Shown one piece after another: positions 1 to 13,600 of a DNA stretch of 64,000 nt. The translations under genes and the position numbers were made by a program. The DNA is taken from positions 616,486-680,485 of the forward strand of contig NW_019091503.1 in the NCBI RefSeq assembly GCF_001949145.1, read 5' to 3'. Under the pieces are notes generated by a model. It was not told where the DNA came from, made no database searches, and saw only the letters and a list, made by a program, of their open reading frames with translations. The number at the start of each line of letters is the position of its first letter. The stretch's first letter is position 1. This DNA comes from Acanthaster planci. Its lineage: Eukaryota > Echinodermata > Asteroidea > Valvatida > Acanthasteridae.

Positions 1-112
1 TGTAGTTGACTGATGTAGTTGACTGGCATTGCTGACTGGTCTAGTTGGCACTCTGGCTATTAGTTGAGGCTTCCTTGTGTGGCTAGATAGTATAGTTGAC
101 TGGTATGGTGTG
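1..112. repeat. Degenerate GTTGACTGG-type tandem repeat
   Basis: The first 110 bases contain several imperfect copies of a roughly 13-base unit built on TAGTTGACTGG (for example at 3-13, 16-26 and 91-101). It lies in an AOPEP intron, since the last visible exon ends at 165. The array may begin left of the window. Confidence 0.45.
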
Positions 113-164
113 GTGCAGCTGTCTAAATGCACTGGTCTTGTTAACCAGACAGAAATCATCTTAC

Positions 165-3100
165 CTTCAGGTAATGAACCTGTTGGAACCATTTATCTTG
201 ATTCATTCCATTCTTGACATAAGCCGGTTTGTTCGTCCCTGTTCCAGCATGATTCATTGTGCTATCACCAGCCATAGGTCGCATGATCTGCAAGTCTGCT
301 GATGTATTCCTCACTTCTTGCTGTAGCACCTTGAAGCGGATCAGAGCTTTCAAGTTGGACCAATCCTTGAATTGTTTCTCTGAGAGCTGGAAAAAAGAAT
401 CAGCATAAGAAACTCATTACAGCATGATTAAGTAACAAAATGGAATATTTACTTCCTGAACAGCAAGGCTAGCGAAGATGACATTCGCTTTCACCCTTAA
501 ATAGACGTTGCCTTTCAACACTACCAGCCTAGACATAGTACTGTATACTAGTCAAATATCTTTGTACTTGACCTTTTAAAGTGCACCAGCTTCCATGCAA
601 AGCAACTATGACGAATGTATACAGTCCTAATCCTACAGAATCCTTTCATCCATGGATGTAATAGGGCATTGGAGTTGTAGGCTTACGGATGATATTAAAT
701 CTCACCTTCTCGGCTAAGCCATGTATGGGATCCTCAAGGAAGGTTGCAAAACCTTCACTCAGCCATTCCTCCGTCCAATCCTCAGCTCCAATCAAGAGAC
801 CAAACCAGGCATGGGTGATCTCATGGGCAAGGCGGGGACAGAAGCTGTGATCACCAGGCAGTAAGGTTTGTGAGACAAAGATGAGGCTTGGGCTGGTCAT
901 GATAAAAGCAAGACAAAGAAAGTTCCAGGAATCATTTTTACCAAGTGCAAACAAAAATTATCTTCTCAAATGATTAAGCCGTTTAATTTCTACATATGTC
1001 AGAAACAAAACAACACAAACAAGAAAACAAACACAAGATTAACTTATGTAAAAAGTTAACTCACTAACATCCAATTTGAACCATCTCAAAATAACAGGAA
1101 AGAAAGTTACATATATGTAGGAACTGCTTGGCAAGTTTTGATATAAATGTACAGACTCTACAACAAATCTTTATACACAACAGCCATGTTCATACTGGAC
1201 TTTTGGTCAAACTTGGTGAGGTGATGGTTACTTTTCCCATTTTAAGTCCAGTGCAGACACCCCAGGAAGTTTTCCTCTCGGTTACTTTTACTGAGCTGCA
1301 CGGTCATTTCTACTGGCCAATTTCTGCCCAGGAAAAATTACCAACACACTTTCTCCGAGACGAAAAGTTCAGTGCGGACAGCGTGAGTCGGTATAAGTAT
1401 GGGAAAATGGCTGGTAGAGCATACATCTGGCCCGAGCACAACGGTATGTTTCACGCAGGGAAACTACGCATGCGTCTTGCACGTTCTGTCACAGTATGGC
1501 ATGTGGCGAATATTTCCTGTAAATTTTTTCCTCTTTTGGTCGCAATCATGGCAGAAATTGTCATGGACACTATTGGAAAATTAAGTGGTGTTAAGAGTGC
1601 ACCATTTACAGATGAGAATGAGGACAGTGACATTGTGTCTAAGGATGAAAACAAATGCAGACAGGTCACGCAAAGCGCCCTCTGAAGTCATTGCACTGCC
1701 AGTTGGGTTATTTTTCCTGCGGTCTCGGTAAAATTTTCCTGTGTCGAAAGTCCAAGTGCGGACAATGGTCACATTTGACCATTTTTTTATTTGACCCTCG
1801 GCTCGGTAAAACCCATGGGAAAAAAAAATCCAGTGCAAACATGGCTACTTAAGAAACAAGAAAACGTTGACATCACAAACTGATTAAAGGAGATCCTGAT
1901 CTTGTTTTGTAAAGCTGACTGAAAATAACACTACAAATCTGAAAAATGCGGCTGATACTTCAAGGACTTACGCCAAATCTAAGCCACTTTTGAAATGAAT
2001 TTTGCTTTGAATATGTTAAAAAGGTATCTGCTTCTTGTACAAGCATCCCTGACTAGTAAATGAGAGACTAAGGTGACAAATGCCACTGATAATCATGGGC
2101 CTGGCACCCATGCCTTACACATCTGTGAAACTGCATGAAGATTGAACAAGCACACAAGGCGTACGCGTTCCTTCCTTCCAACACAGCCCAAGGTCACATG
2201 ATCTTATTTGCTTTCTCCTCAACCAGGGCATTCTTTGTGAGTTTACTCTGCCCTGCAATAAGCCTTAAGAGTTAAACTTGAATAAAATCCGGTACACTAA
2301 GTTATCTGACTGCACATAAACATAACAATTTGAATTCCCCAGACTAAAGACACTGTTGCTATACCTCATGATTCAGGGCAAGGTTTTGCACTGCGACCAC
2401 TATCTCTGGAATGGACAGGTTCCTTTGTGCCTACTTATGAAAACAGTGTATTGGTGCAAGGCGTCTCTTATAACTAAGCAAGAGCTTGCCCCCAATCACG
2501 AGGTATAGCAACAGTGGATTTAGTATGGAGAATTCAAAGTGTTATATTTCCGTGAATTTAAAGAACTCAGTGTACCATATTTTATTCAAATTCAACTGGC
2601 AAAAATCTTATTTTATTGCAAACTTCGCTGGGAGAATAATCTAAAAAATGTACCTGGCGAGGCCAAGACTGGCGAAGCACTTGGGCAGAACTAAGACATC
2701 CAATCTACGGAAGGGATGTGCACCCAAGACCTCATAACTGGTAGCAAGGTATCTAGGGAGGAGGCGAGCAAACTCTGCCTCAACAAAATGAAGGATAGAG
2801 GCTGGAGCAAACAGACGGGAAGGAAGTGTGGATGGCGAGCTGTTTGTACAAAAAAGAAAATATAAAAATAGGAAGGTGAAAGTAATGATTTGAATTACTC
2901 AGACAATTATTTCCATTTTTTGAACTGCATTTTTCGAAAACACTTTTGACATGGCACCCAGAATACCATAGACCATTAACGAGATCAGGCAACGTTGTTG
3001 AAAATTGTCCTCTTATGTTCCACAGGGAAACCTCCTTTGTGCCTATCCTGAGAAACAAAGGCACTGGCCTGCAAGATGGCAACCATGCAAACCCTCTATT

Positions 3101-5379
3101 TAAGGGGTCATACATGTACATTTTAATCATCATTTTCATGAGCATTTAAAAACAACTCATTTCTCCTGGCCCCCCCCCAATTGATACTAGGCAAACGTCG
3201 GTTTTATTTAGGAAAAGCATACATAACTTACATTTTGTACATTATTGAAAATGACAAGCAAGAATGCATGACCCTTACTTGCTGCTGTCAACAAATTTGG
3301 CCATATCCTACCTATCTCCTGTGTTGGCTGGAGGTTGACCTTGCACTTGGGGAATGTTCACTGATTTCCACTGACCAATCGCTAGTGCTAAGACAGAACA
3401 GGGCATAGGCATTGAGGTGCTTTGATATCGGTGTGACACCAGACCTAATCAGCAATACGGATGGGGGTCAAAGACAGAAACAACTAGATTCAAGTATGCA
3501 ACTAATCGTGATTTACAAATATGCTGACAAGGTTGACTTTCCAATCAAGGACTATGTATGTAAAAAACAGATTAAAGCAAGGTTCCAATCTACAACATCC
3601 AAAACACCATGGAGTTCTAAAGTGTGACATTAGTTGCCACGGTAAGAGCTCTAGGCACTCATTGACTGATATTGCCCACTGCAAAAAGCGCAGAGAAATG
3701 GTTGAGTGAAGTTTGTGTGGAGGCATTAACATGGGAACTGAAAAAAAGGTGACGTAATCACTTCGGCTCTCCGTACTGACACCCCACCAACCATGGTATC
3801 CAGCATTATGTCAAATTATCTCCTCCTTTGACAGTGGATAGTTTGAAATGTCAGATGTTGAGAAACCCACACATATACATTCAGAGTTGTCAAGAATAAT
3901 AATGGCATAATTCCTGCAGAAGCATCAATTACACTGTTACAAATCTGGCAGACAACAATCACAGCGTTTATATACAAAACATTCAAACAGTTGAGTTGAA
4001 GGGTCACCATTTTGTTCTGGTGATGTGATTGCTTCGTCATCGCCACTCATCAGGACAACAAACTCTTTGGGTGTTCTGATCTTAGCTTGCCATGTGGCCA
4101 AGGCTCCCGGCGGCTCTTGGCAAGGAAACAAGGACCGATTATTAATCCAGGCTCCAGGTGTGAAGACACACTCACTGCAGAAAACAGAGATGACGACAGA
4201 GCCACAATGGTAAATACAGGTATAAAGATACATGTATGTACAGTGTATTCATTCCCTACAACATAGGTAGGCATGACACGCATATGCTGTACAGGATTAC
4301 TGACAATCAAACTAAAAGACAAAGCTTTAGATCTGGAGGACAACATGCAAGATTCCGGTCTAGAAAAACAGGTACGAGAAATAGAATGTTCGTGAAATGA
4401 GTAATTTACACATGCTTGAGCAAGCTACATGTACATACATTGCCACGATAGGCAAAGTTTGGTAAAATGTGGCACTCGTGAGCTACAAGAGGGTTTATTC
4501 CCACATGCATTAACTTGCCTTTAAATAACAAGGAATTTCTGAGTAAGCCTTGAGGCGCTTTATGGTGGAATTGTTTGGATAAGGAAAGCAAGGTTAATTT
4601 CTTTAATTGGGTCAATGTGTACGTAGTCCTGAGAAGGTCCCGAGAGTTACCGACTAAAATTTGTCCAGTCTTCTCTGGGGACCTTCTGAAGACAGCACCA
4701 GACCAACGAACAGTCCATTTTGTGGACCATAATTTGGCTATAATTACATAATAAATTGTTCGTCTTACTTGCCGGCCTGGTCATAAGCCCACATCAGTGA
4801 TCTCCCTTGTGACTTGGTGCTATATTTGATTAAGACGGCTCCGGGGAAATCCTCAGGACTTCTAACTCCTTCTTTCCAGACCTTCAGGCACCAAGGCTCC
4901 ATGCTGAACTGCAAAGCCTGGCCCAGACGACTTGAGGAACCATCCTCCTGATAGTCTCCATTCTCTGGACTGACTCGGGAGGAGTTCTGAGTTGCTTCCA
5001 AGTTACCGGAGGTGGACGACAGGCGTCTGTCCTTCCGGCCTGTACTCTGTGACGAGGAGGAATCTTTCCTTGAAGATTTGTTGGATATGATCTCATGTGC
5101 TGACTCCACAGTGATGTCACAGCTGTCAAGGATCAAAACAAAATTACCCTTGGAATCGGTGGCGTAGCTTCCTTTGCTGTCCAAGCGGCCATTTCGACGT
5201 CCAGAAATGCTTTCACCTTCCCGCTTGTCTTGAGGTTGCTCCAGGAATAGTGTGACACTACCAGAGAAGGTATGCATCTCAAAATGGACGGCAAGGTCCA
5301 AAACGTAGTGACGCACCCTGATGACGTCACTGTTGGCCATCAAAGGAAGATCCGTACTGGGATTCATGGCTCGACTCAT
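165..5379 (-). CDS. AOPEP: Aminopeptidase O (M1 zinc metallopeptidase), 3' part off the window
   Basis: M1-family aminopeptidase that trims N-terminal residues from peptides. Coding exons read on minus: 5379-4769, 4174-3976, 3419-3312, 2839-2654, 892-706 and 386-165; the rest lies left of base 1. The N-terminus carries DLPLMAN and HYVLDL, as in vertebrate aminopeptidase O. The 892-706 exon holds the catalytic zinc site HEITH, then 18 residues, then the third ligand E in WLSEGFATFLED. The last visible exon ends QVHYLK, also conserved. Phases agree at most junctions. The exception is 4174-3976 to 3419-3312: the end ECF leaves phase 0 but the next exon needs two carried bases, so that donor may lie further on or a tiny exon is missed. 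A segment present in vertebrate orthologues before the RLFAP region is not visible. The start is the first ATG at 5379; a second in-frame ATG follows four codons later. Confidence 0.9.
1182..1845. mobile_element. Non-autonomous DNA transposon (TIR element) in AOPEP intron
   Basis: The ends are near-perfect terminal inverted repeats: left AGCCATGTTCATACTGGAC and right (reverse complement) AGCCATGTTTGCACTGGAT, 20 of 23 positions alike including the following T-run. Inside, the motif GTCCAGTGCRGACA recurs several times (about 1247, 1370 and 1758), as subterminal motifs do in TIR elements. A 185-codon plus-strand open frame (1128-1685) crosses the left end but resembles no protein I know, and I treat it as a by-product. 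No clear target-site duplication was found. Superfamily unknown. Confidence 0.6.
2332..2535. mobile_element. Fold-back / MITE-like inverted repeat
   Basis: Arms 2332-2382 and 2485-2535 are inverted copies matching at 44 of 51 positions, both starting with GAATTC. The loop is about 100 bases. The element lies between two AOPEP exons and has no coding capacity. Part of its loop (TCCTTTGTGCCTA) recurs at about 3034, suggesting another fragment of the same family. Confidence 0.6.
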
Positions 5380-5453
5380 AGCTGATATGTTAATCCAAGT
5401 CTTCTGTTTGATGGATTACCACTGGCAATCACAGGTGAGTCATCCCTACCCGT
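5380..5453 (-). other. AOPEP: AOPEP 5' UTR portion of first coding exon
   Basis: A good 3' splice site (TTTGTAG/ACGGG) lies at 5454 on the minus strand, 74 bases before the first ATG. This implies a noncoding upstream exon, probably near the HSDL2 start at 7.5-7.6 kb. The exact upstream exon was not resolved. Confidence 0.5.
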
Positions 5454-7499
5454 CTACAAATTAAAAGGATATTTGAAATGTTGTATGAAAAAATGGCAAA
5501 ATATAAAACTAAAACTGTCAGAAAAAACAAAATATGCCAGTTGTACAGCCAACAGTGGTTGAAATTACCATAAGACACTACTGTCAAACATTTCATTTTA
5601 TACTAATAATGAGTGTTTATAAATGCAAGGTTAATAACTTCATCTGTCACTGAAAGCAATTCTTACCATTGCATGAATGTGAAATACCACTTGTTTTACA
5701 CAATACCTGTACAAATCCTCTCGTTAGAACAAATTAACAGTCTTCATGTATTAAGGTCCCTCATTTTGCAGAAGAGATTCATGTCTGAAGCTCTACCCTA
5801 GGGTGGTTTCATGCAATATTAGACTGGTTCCAGTCACTACTGTATTTTCTTCTTTCTTTCTAAAATTGAAATGTGTGAAATAGGAGAGGGAACCAGCCAA
5901 GTCCATTTAAATGAAATATTTGTTCTATTCACTGGCACCCGTTAAATAGAATGAATAAATAAATGACGCGATCAATGACCCACCAACCAGATGGCTAGGA
6001 TCAATACATGTATTGTATAAAGCTTAACAACAGTAGATGACACACTGCATGTTACAGCTCATCTGACCTTGATTACTGACAAAAAAAGTAGATAACGTCT
6101 GCAAAAGTAACTAAAAATCTTTCAACTGTTTTGCGAAAATGCTTGTTTCAACACCAACTACATAAAACTGAAATATAATTCATATGAACCTGACCCCCAA
6201 GAGACTTTGGTCAGGAAATTTCCAAAACTGGTCAAATCAAACAGTTTGTACATATGGGAAACAAATGGTAAACTCTTGGTTATAATATTGGACGTACATT
6301 TACATACACTTGAATGTGATATCAATTCTGAAATGGGGTTTATTTGCTACTACATGTAGTAATTAATGCGTAAAAATCACTAACCTGAACCTATTGTTAA
6401 CAATGTCACCTGCCATTATCCTTCAAACACATATCATCAGCCCCCCCCAAAAAATAAAACAAACACTGGTGAACTGAAGTGTGCAACACTCAATGCTTGT
6501 GGTCCTTATCAATGGCAGACCAAACTTTTCAGACTAAACTTTTGGACACTGATTTCACATTCAAATCTAGTTTTGTCTGTCAGACATTGTCACTATTTCT
6601 CTGAATTGTCTCATTAACTTTTGAAAATTAATAGTACAAATAACACAGGCTACTTGGTGCAAATTTCACAATATAGTAAAATGCCGGTGTTCATCCGGAC
6701 AGCTACATGTAACTTATCTTTGCTGTTATTATGCAAGTTATCATTGTTCTAAACTAATAAGGAAATTCACAAATTCCGTTTGTAAAATCTTTCGAAGCTG
6801 CCATTTTAATGTAAAACATGACAAAACCGAAACAGTCAAAAATAAGTAAAATTAAGAACACGATTTGACAACCGACAATTGTAGTAAAACAATCCCTGGA
6901 ACTGATGTCATATCTAGAACAGCATTAAAACATATTACAAAAGCAACTGTGCAATGAACTTTGCCTATTGTCATCTCGTTCCAGTTCCTGAATTTCAATT
7001 TTTAGCAGGGGCTTCTTGGACATTGGCATAATTTACATTTGAAATTTTGAACTGTCAAAAAATTCTGTCATTGTCAAATTCCCGAAGCCTGCCAACCACG
7101 TAGGCTTAGGCCTATAAATAAATCATGTAAATATTCATAGCATTTGTATAATTCAGTCAAAGAGAGACAAATTGTTCAAATCGTAAGCAGACATTTACGA
7201 AATTAGTTTGATATGTGACTGTTAAAAATTTTTCAGAGTGGAATCCGGCCTATTTTCAGCATGTTTAGCAAAGTCATGTAGAATTTCATAAATCAATTTA
7301 TAACAATTTATAACAAAAATCTAAACAACAACAACACTGTTTATTCACGCCAGATTCAAACATTTACCAACATTTTAGTACCTCCACAGCACCTAGATCT
7401 TAAACATATACCCCAAAGCGCCCAAGGGAGATCCCAAAATTCAATTAAAGTGGGAAATCTGGAAATTCTATGCACGTATAACTTTTCAACAATAAAATG
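5454..7499. other. AOPEP upstream intron / intergenic stretch without recognised gene
   Basis: AT-rich sequence with no convincing coding exon on either strand, most likely the first intron of AOPEP. It holds only short homopolymers (for example a C-run at about 6442) and a few TACATG motifs. Confidence 0.5.
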
Positions 7500-7674
7500 A
7501 ACCAAACCTTCCGTTCGGTCGCGTCACATCAGATTTTTGGCTTAACTCGGGCGTTAGCTGGTTTCCTCTATCTGTCTCGTAAAGTAATTAGCGGTCTTTG
7601 ACGGCGGATAGTTCGCAGAGTACCAGGGAAACGCCAGGGTACAGTGACCTTTGACACACTCAGCAGTCGAAATC
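7500..7674. promoter_or_regulatory. Probable divergent AOPEP/HSDL2 promoter
   Basis: The stretch just before the HSDL2 ATG is richer in CG dinucleotides than its surroundings, with GTCGCGTCACATC, CGGGCGTTAGC and GACGGCGGATAG. AOPEP is transcribed away on the other strand and must start upstream of 5453, so this is the natural shared start region. No TATA box stands out. The 5' end of AOPEP has not been located, so the shared use is inferred. Confidence 0.4.
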
Positions 7675-10600
7675 ATGCTGAACGCAGGGTGAGTTAGTTT
7701 TCAATAAACGCCAATTTCGAAGTTTTAGGAGGGTTATAAGAATTCGCTATTTTAACTATCGTGATTACTATGCAATAATATTTATTTTGAGGTTTTCTTG
7801 AAAAGATGAGATGCGTTTGTCATGTCATAAATCCATTTTTATAGCCTGTTCGTTAATGCCCATTTTTTAATGCTGTTAAAACACGTCCAATACGCGGCGA
7901 CGGCAATGAAAAAGGTGGGGGCGCCCTCCTTTTTTGGTGTGGGCAATAATAGAGCTAAATATGTACCGGTAATCACACGTACATGTATTAAGCCAAACCA
8001 CGGCTCACAACCATGCACAATGCATGACATCTAGATGCTTAACCAACCGTAAAAACTTCACGTGTGAAATAAGGCTCCAGTAACATTCGGGCTTTATTTT
8101 CCTTAAAAAAAAACCTCCCTGACCACAATTCCGACCCGTGATTCGAACCCACACCCCATGCATCACAAACCATTATGCCGTAACCGCTTGACTACCGCAA
8201 TTCACACAAATTGATGGCGTTTTTACTGTTGATATACCGATAAACGGCGGCAATGCGAGTCTAATACACATTGGGCATGCGCAACACAAACACAACCATC
8301 GTGGTTTGGCTTCATACGTATGGTTGCAAATATACGTTTATCTCCAATAAAATTCATTATTCAGGGATTAATTGAAGCAATTGAAGTTGGCTAAGACGAT
8401 TTGGAAAGAGTTCCACATACTAACGCCACTTGACACCCTGTGCACAAACCCTACGAGACTGTTCTCAAAAAGTGTTTTTTAAGTAAACGACTTGGTTTTT
8501 GCCCTCCTAAATAAATTGAACATTTCTGGACATGTTTTTGCTTTTTGAAGGCTTATGCAATATGCCCCGAGTCGAACATATTGAAATGCACCTAAAAGTG
8601 GCAAAAGAAAGACAGATGGTATCCTGTTTTCCAAGCGGGTTCTTGTACACATTCCGTGTGTATCATGCCAAGACCAATCATTAAGGAATAAATTCATTAC
8701 GCGTACTCAGTGTGCGCCTCATCAAACGCACCATTGATCCCATTATAAACATGTGCCTATGCAGTGAGTACTAAAAAAAATGCCCTCTTTTGTTCCACTA
8801 GGAGTGGATAGGTCACTATAGGGAATAATTACGTCCGTATAGAACCCTTCCTGGCAATTTTGTTGGAAAAAGTCGTAACCGTTTTAAAGGATTTTTTACC
8901 AGCACTGAGTTAGGGCATGGAGGAAGGAAACAACAGGTTGGCATAGTGGTTCTTTCCTCACCTTCCACCTCTGCGGCTCAGGTTTGATTCGTTAGATGGC
9001 AGAGGAGAACACGTAGAACATGGTGCGTCATAGGCATATCATGCTCAGAAAGTGCACAGTACGTATTTCATGCGTCCTGAGCATAGTATGCATATGATGC
9101 ATGTCGTTCTACGTGTTCTCCTTTTCCGTCTACCGTTTGATTTCCAGCTCGGTCCATCTTGGTTTTCAGTCCCTACTTGATTCCGTGGATTTTACCCAGA
9201 ATATTCTCCTGGGTTTTCCTCCCACCTCTAAAACTGTAACTGCTTCTCATACTACTAGTACTAGTCTCCTCTCTTCAGATGTGGGCCGTTTGACGGCTGC
9301 CTGAGGCGCCCTTGTAAGCCTTTGACCCATGCTGCAAATCTGAGGGTCACCATGGAAAGCAGTGCTGTCACTGATCAGAGCTTTACCCTTATTGAAGATG
9401 ACATAAAAAAAATCTGTGTTGGTATATTTGCCACCCAAACCCAAATTTTTATTTAAGTTTTAGTTTTTTTTTTTGTTTCCTCTTCAGTTTATTACAAAGA
9501 CTCAAAGTACCTTGATAAAGTCTGCCTCCATTGGACATCGTTCATTCTTCCTAGTCAAGATGATGCCATTCTAACAACAAATCCAGATTAGCCATATTTA
9601 GGTGGCGAATTTTGGTTGCTTGGTGGTTGTACATATGAGTTTGAAGGTCTTTGTTTAATTCTGAGATTCAGCTGTACCTTCAGTTATTTTACTTTTTTTA
9701 CTCTCTGTCCTCTGTCTTGTAATTATAGCTGAATCAGGCCATGACCTGGACAATCAACCACTGTTCACAACTGCATGTCCCTTTGTTTGAAAAGCAAAAG
9801 TTTAATAAAATGGAACCCCCCCAAAAAAAATAAAAACCAAAGGGTTTGAAGGTATTTGTTATAAAGCCCAATTATAATGAGTCACATGCACTGATGTGGA
9901 TGGAGCCATTTTCATTCACAAAACAGCAACCTGTCCACATGGAATAAAAGTGTTTTTTTTTTCTTTGGGAAACTAATACCAAAAAAAGAACAGTCAAGGA
10001 AACAAATTTCCATTAGTAAAGGGGTAAAGGAGAAGTTTAAATACTTTGTACAGGGTGGATTTTTGGAACATAAATCTTTTATATTTCTTTATGTCTATCA
10101 CACAAAGAGATGCATACATTAGTAACTAGTAATCAATTGATAAATGAACTTAAATTTATGCTAAATATGCTCAAGAGTAACACACTTCATTGAGTAATTG
10201 CCGATACATTGTTCACCACTGCCCTCTGTCATTTAAACCATACAGTACACATCATGCTATTATGGTTCTGTACACATTGCAGCATTTTGTTTTATCATGG
10301 AGATCCTTAGTTCCAGCTCATTGAAAGTACATGCATTCACCAGTTGTCCTAATTGGGTCAGGTGACAGAGTTTTGCTGAACGTAAAGTCACCACTGCAAA
10401 TTGATTAATGTGTATTTAAATAAGATTTTACTTTGAAAATGCTAGCTATGGATGGAACAAAACAAAAAGATCATAGCATACCAGTCACTGGCTTAGATAA
10501 GATCTACTTGAATGGACATGCTACATTTCGTCTCATGAATAGTTAAAAACATTTTACAGACGGACATGCGTAAAAGGGGCACAGTGGGTAAATAGCCCAT

Positions 10601-13600
10601 AACGCATAACATCAAAGAATCTGTTCTCATGAGTAGACTGGAAGGCAAGCTACTTGGCATTAAATATTTACACTTAGATCACAAGTGATTAAGGCATACA
10701 TGTAGGTTGATGCAACCGTTCTGTCTAATGGTTAGCAAACTATAGGGACATGGCGACATTACCAACACAGATGTTAATGTTAATTCTTTTACACTGGGCA
10801 TCAGCAGATAACCAATAAGACCTTTTGTGAATAGGAGGAAAAACAAGGATTAGGAAGGCCTCAAAGAGTGGAAATATCCATGGATGTTGCTGTTGTCCTG
10901 CCAGTCTTAACGTCAGTGTTTGCATAATTTACAGATTGGTTGTTTAATGCAGTCCCTGTGACTGGTCAACAGAATAATCTATAGACCCTGCTGATAAGGC
11001 AGGCCTTAGTTGAGTGAAGATAAACCCTATAGCAATAACCATTGTTACACACTGAATCAAGTGATACCCCAATTCATTTCAAGGGATGCACATGAAGGTA
11101 CCACTAGACAACTCTGACCATGCATAAAAATAGTGGGTATGTATTGTGTTTTTAGAGATTAAGTACAGCCCCCAATCAGACTATGGTTGCCAGAAAAGCT
11201 TACACATATTGGTGATTAATTGTTGTACACAAGCATTCCTGAGAGTAGAACTGGTTGTTTTTGCTTTCTTCATATTCTTTGTTTCAGGAATGGTACAATG
11301 CCAGAAACTTAAATGACCCTTCATAAATACCTCAGTATCCCTATTCAATAATGTACCAATTGACTGTGTGTTAACATTTGATAATGCCCACTGAGAAGTG
11401 ATAATGCTTGCTGTGTAAATCACGTGCTGACACCTGGACATGAGACAATTTAATCGATTCTGATTGTTTAGGAGTGTATGTGCAGGTTGCCCACCGAGTT
11501 CATGTACACACCAATTCCATATAAGGAGATTCTTTTGGACAACTTGCACTAGGAATATATCATAAAATGGATGGAGGTTTTCGGGAAACTGAAAGTAAAA
11601 TTCTGGAACAAAATCGTGGAAATCCATTACAAAATATATTGATTTCTTTTGACTCTCAGACTTAAAAAGGTATTTATGAATGGGAATTAACTTGTGCTTG
11701 GCCAGTCTTGAACTAATGTTTAAGACGAGCTCAGGAGAGTGGACACAAGTGATACCTGAGCCGCACTGACCGAGCACATCATTATTCCCTCAATTACAGC
11801 AAAGATATTAGCAAGTTGGTTGGTTGGTCACACCTGCAGAGTACAGTGTTATTGAGTAATTCTGTCATTAGGGCACCTGCCTGGTTTCTACTTGTAGGAA
11901 ACTTGCCGGGCGTACCCTGTTCATCACTGGTGCCAGCCGTGGCATTGGTAAAGCTATTGCTGTGAAAGCAGCTCGAGATGGTGCCAACATCGTCATTGCT
12001 GCCAAGACAGCCGAGCCTCATCCAAAGCTACCAGGAACCATCTACACAGCTGCAAAAGAGGGTAGGTCTTCACAGAAGTCTGTTTATTAGCAGTTGAGGT
12101 AGTATAGTCCTGGGTCTGATTTGCCGTCAGTGTCATTAGCGATAACCTGCTTAACATTTTATATCTTTTAATAGTCAAATAAGGTAGGCATTCATATGTG
12201 ATAATCTACATGTGCATGACTAAAGCAAGGGCTTCAATTCTTTCTTCATGTCTTCATTGCATTTTAACATGAAGTCATTTTGCACATCCTAAAAGAAATG
12301 TATACACTACAGAAAGGTAGGCTTAAAATTGAAAATAAGTATGCAGTTTGAATAATGCAAGCGATTTGGTTTTGGTTCTTGTAGTGGAGGACGCTGGTGG
12401 TAAGTGCCTACCCTGTGTCGTCGACATCCAGCATGAAGACCAGGTCAAGTCAGCCGTAGAGGAAGCTGTCAAGGCCTTCGGTGGAATTGATATTCTCATC
12501 AACAATGCCAGTGCTATCTCACTGACAGGAACATTGGAAACTCCCATGAAGAGATACGACCTGATGAACAATATCAACACAAGAGGGACATACATGGTGT
12601 AAGATTCAATTTGATCAAGCACCTAGTTTCAACAAATCACAAAATTTAAAACTGAAAATGGGTAATCATCTTTGTACTTTCTCATACTTTTTCACAGATC
12701 CAGAACATGTATACCCTATCTCAAGGAGAGTAATAACCCCCACATCTTGAACCTGAGTCCACCACTCAGCATGCAGTCCAAGTGGTTCCGGGGTCATGTG
12801 GGTGAGTATATTCTGGAAAGTGATACCGAGCGGAAGTCTCAATGTAATAGGGTGGATTGACCAATCTAGGCAAGCTTGCTATTTCTTCAGACAACAGCAC
12901 AGGTTTCTCCACTTGAACGTAAAAACTGGCCTGGAAATTTATGTGGAAACAATTAGGTTTTATAGAGAAATGGGCCTGATATCAGTCGATCTCAATCACT
13001 CAAAGTCGGTGAAGTCAGAACTCTTGTTATCTCAAAGAGGTACACCATTCCTTCCAAAACAATACCTTGGCTTAGTGTACAAAAATATCCCTGTAACTCA
13101 AAAAAGTACTTCATACACTTTGCTTGAAATGTTCATGACGCTCATCCAGAAAACAAACTGTCGCTAAAATGCTTTAAAAGTGTAAAACGTAACGTAAGAC
13201 TGGAATTTTGAATCAGTACTGCAGAGCACACTTCATTTTTTTCATATTGGGACGTGCCGCATAAACCACTCCATACAGTACATCTTGACAGCATAAAAAG
13301 CAAGTTTAACCAGCTGGTGACAATCTTTGCCCCCAATTTTTGTGGAACCATTTACAGCTGTGACAGAAAAGCCAACTTGAATATGTTTTTATTTTACATA
13401 GCCTATTCCATCGCAAAGTACGGTATGTCCATGTGTGTGTTGGGAATGGCGGATGAGTTTCAATCTGATGGTATAGCGGTCAATGCGCTTTGGCCAAGAA
13501 CAGGTAAGAATTCAATTCACAAAATATTTACGCTGACATGATAAAAGATTGTGCACTCCTTTTAAATGCCGCTTTGTCCTAAAATTATTTGTTATAATTG

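Noticed and set aside
1128-1685. 185-codon plus-strand open frame in an AOPEP intron
   Set aside because: It crosses the left end of a TIR element and matches no protein family I know, transposase included.
8139-8200. A functional tRNA gene
   Set aside because: A and B boxes are present, but a full cloverleaf with paired acceptor stem could not be drawn; it is better explained as a SINE head.
11181-11777. 198-codon minus-strand open frame in HSDL2 intron 1
   Set aside because: Long for the base composition but without domain, paired splice sites or biased codon use that I could see. A protein search would settle it.
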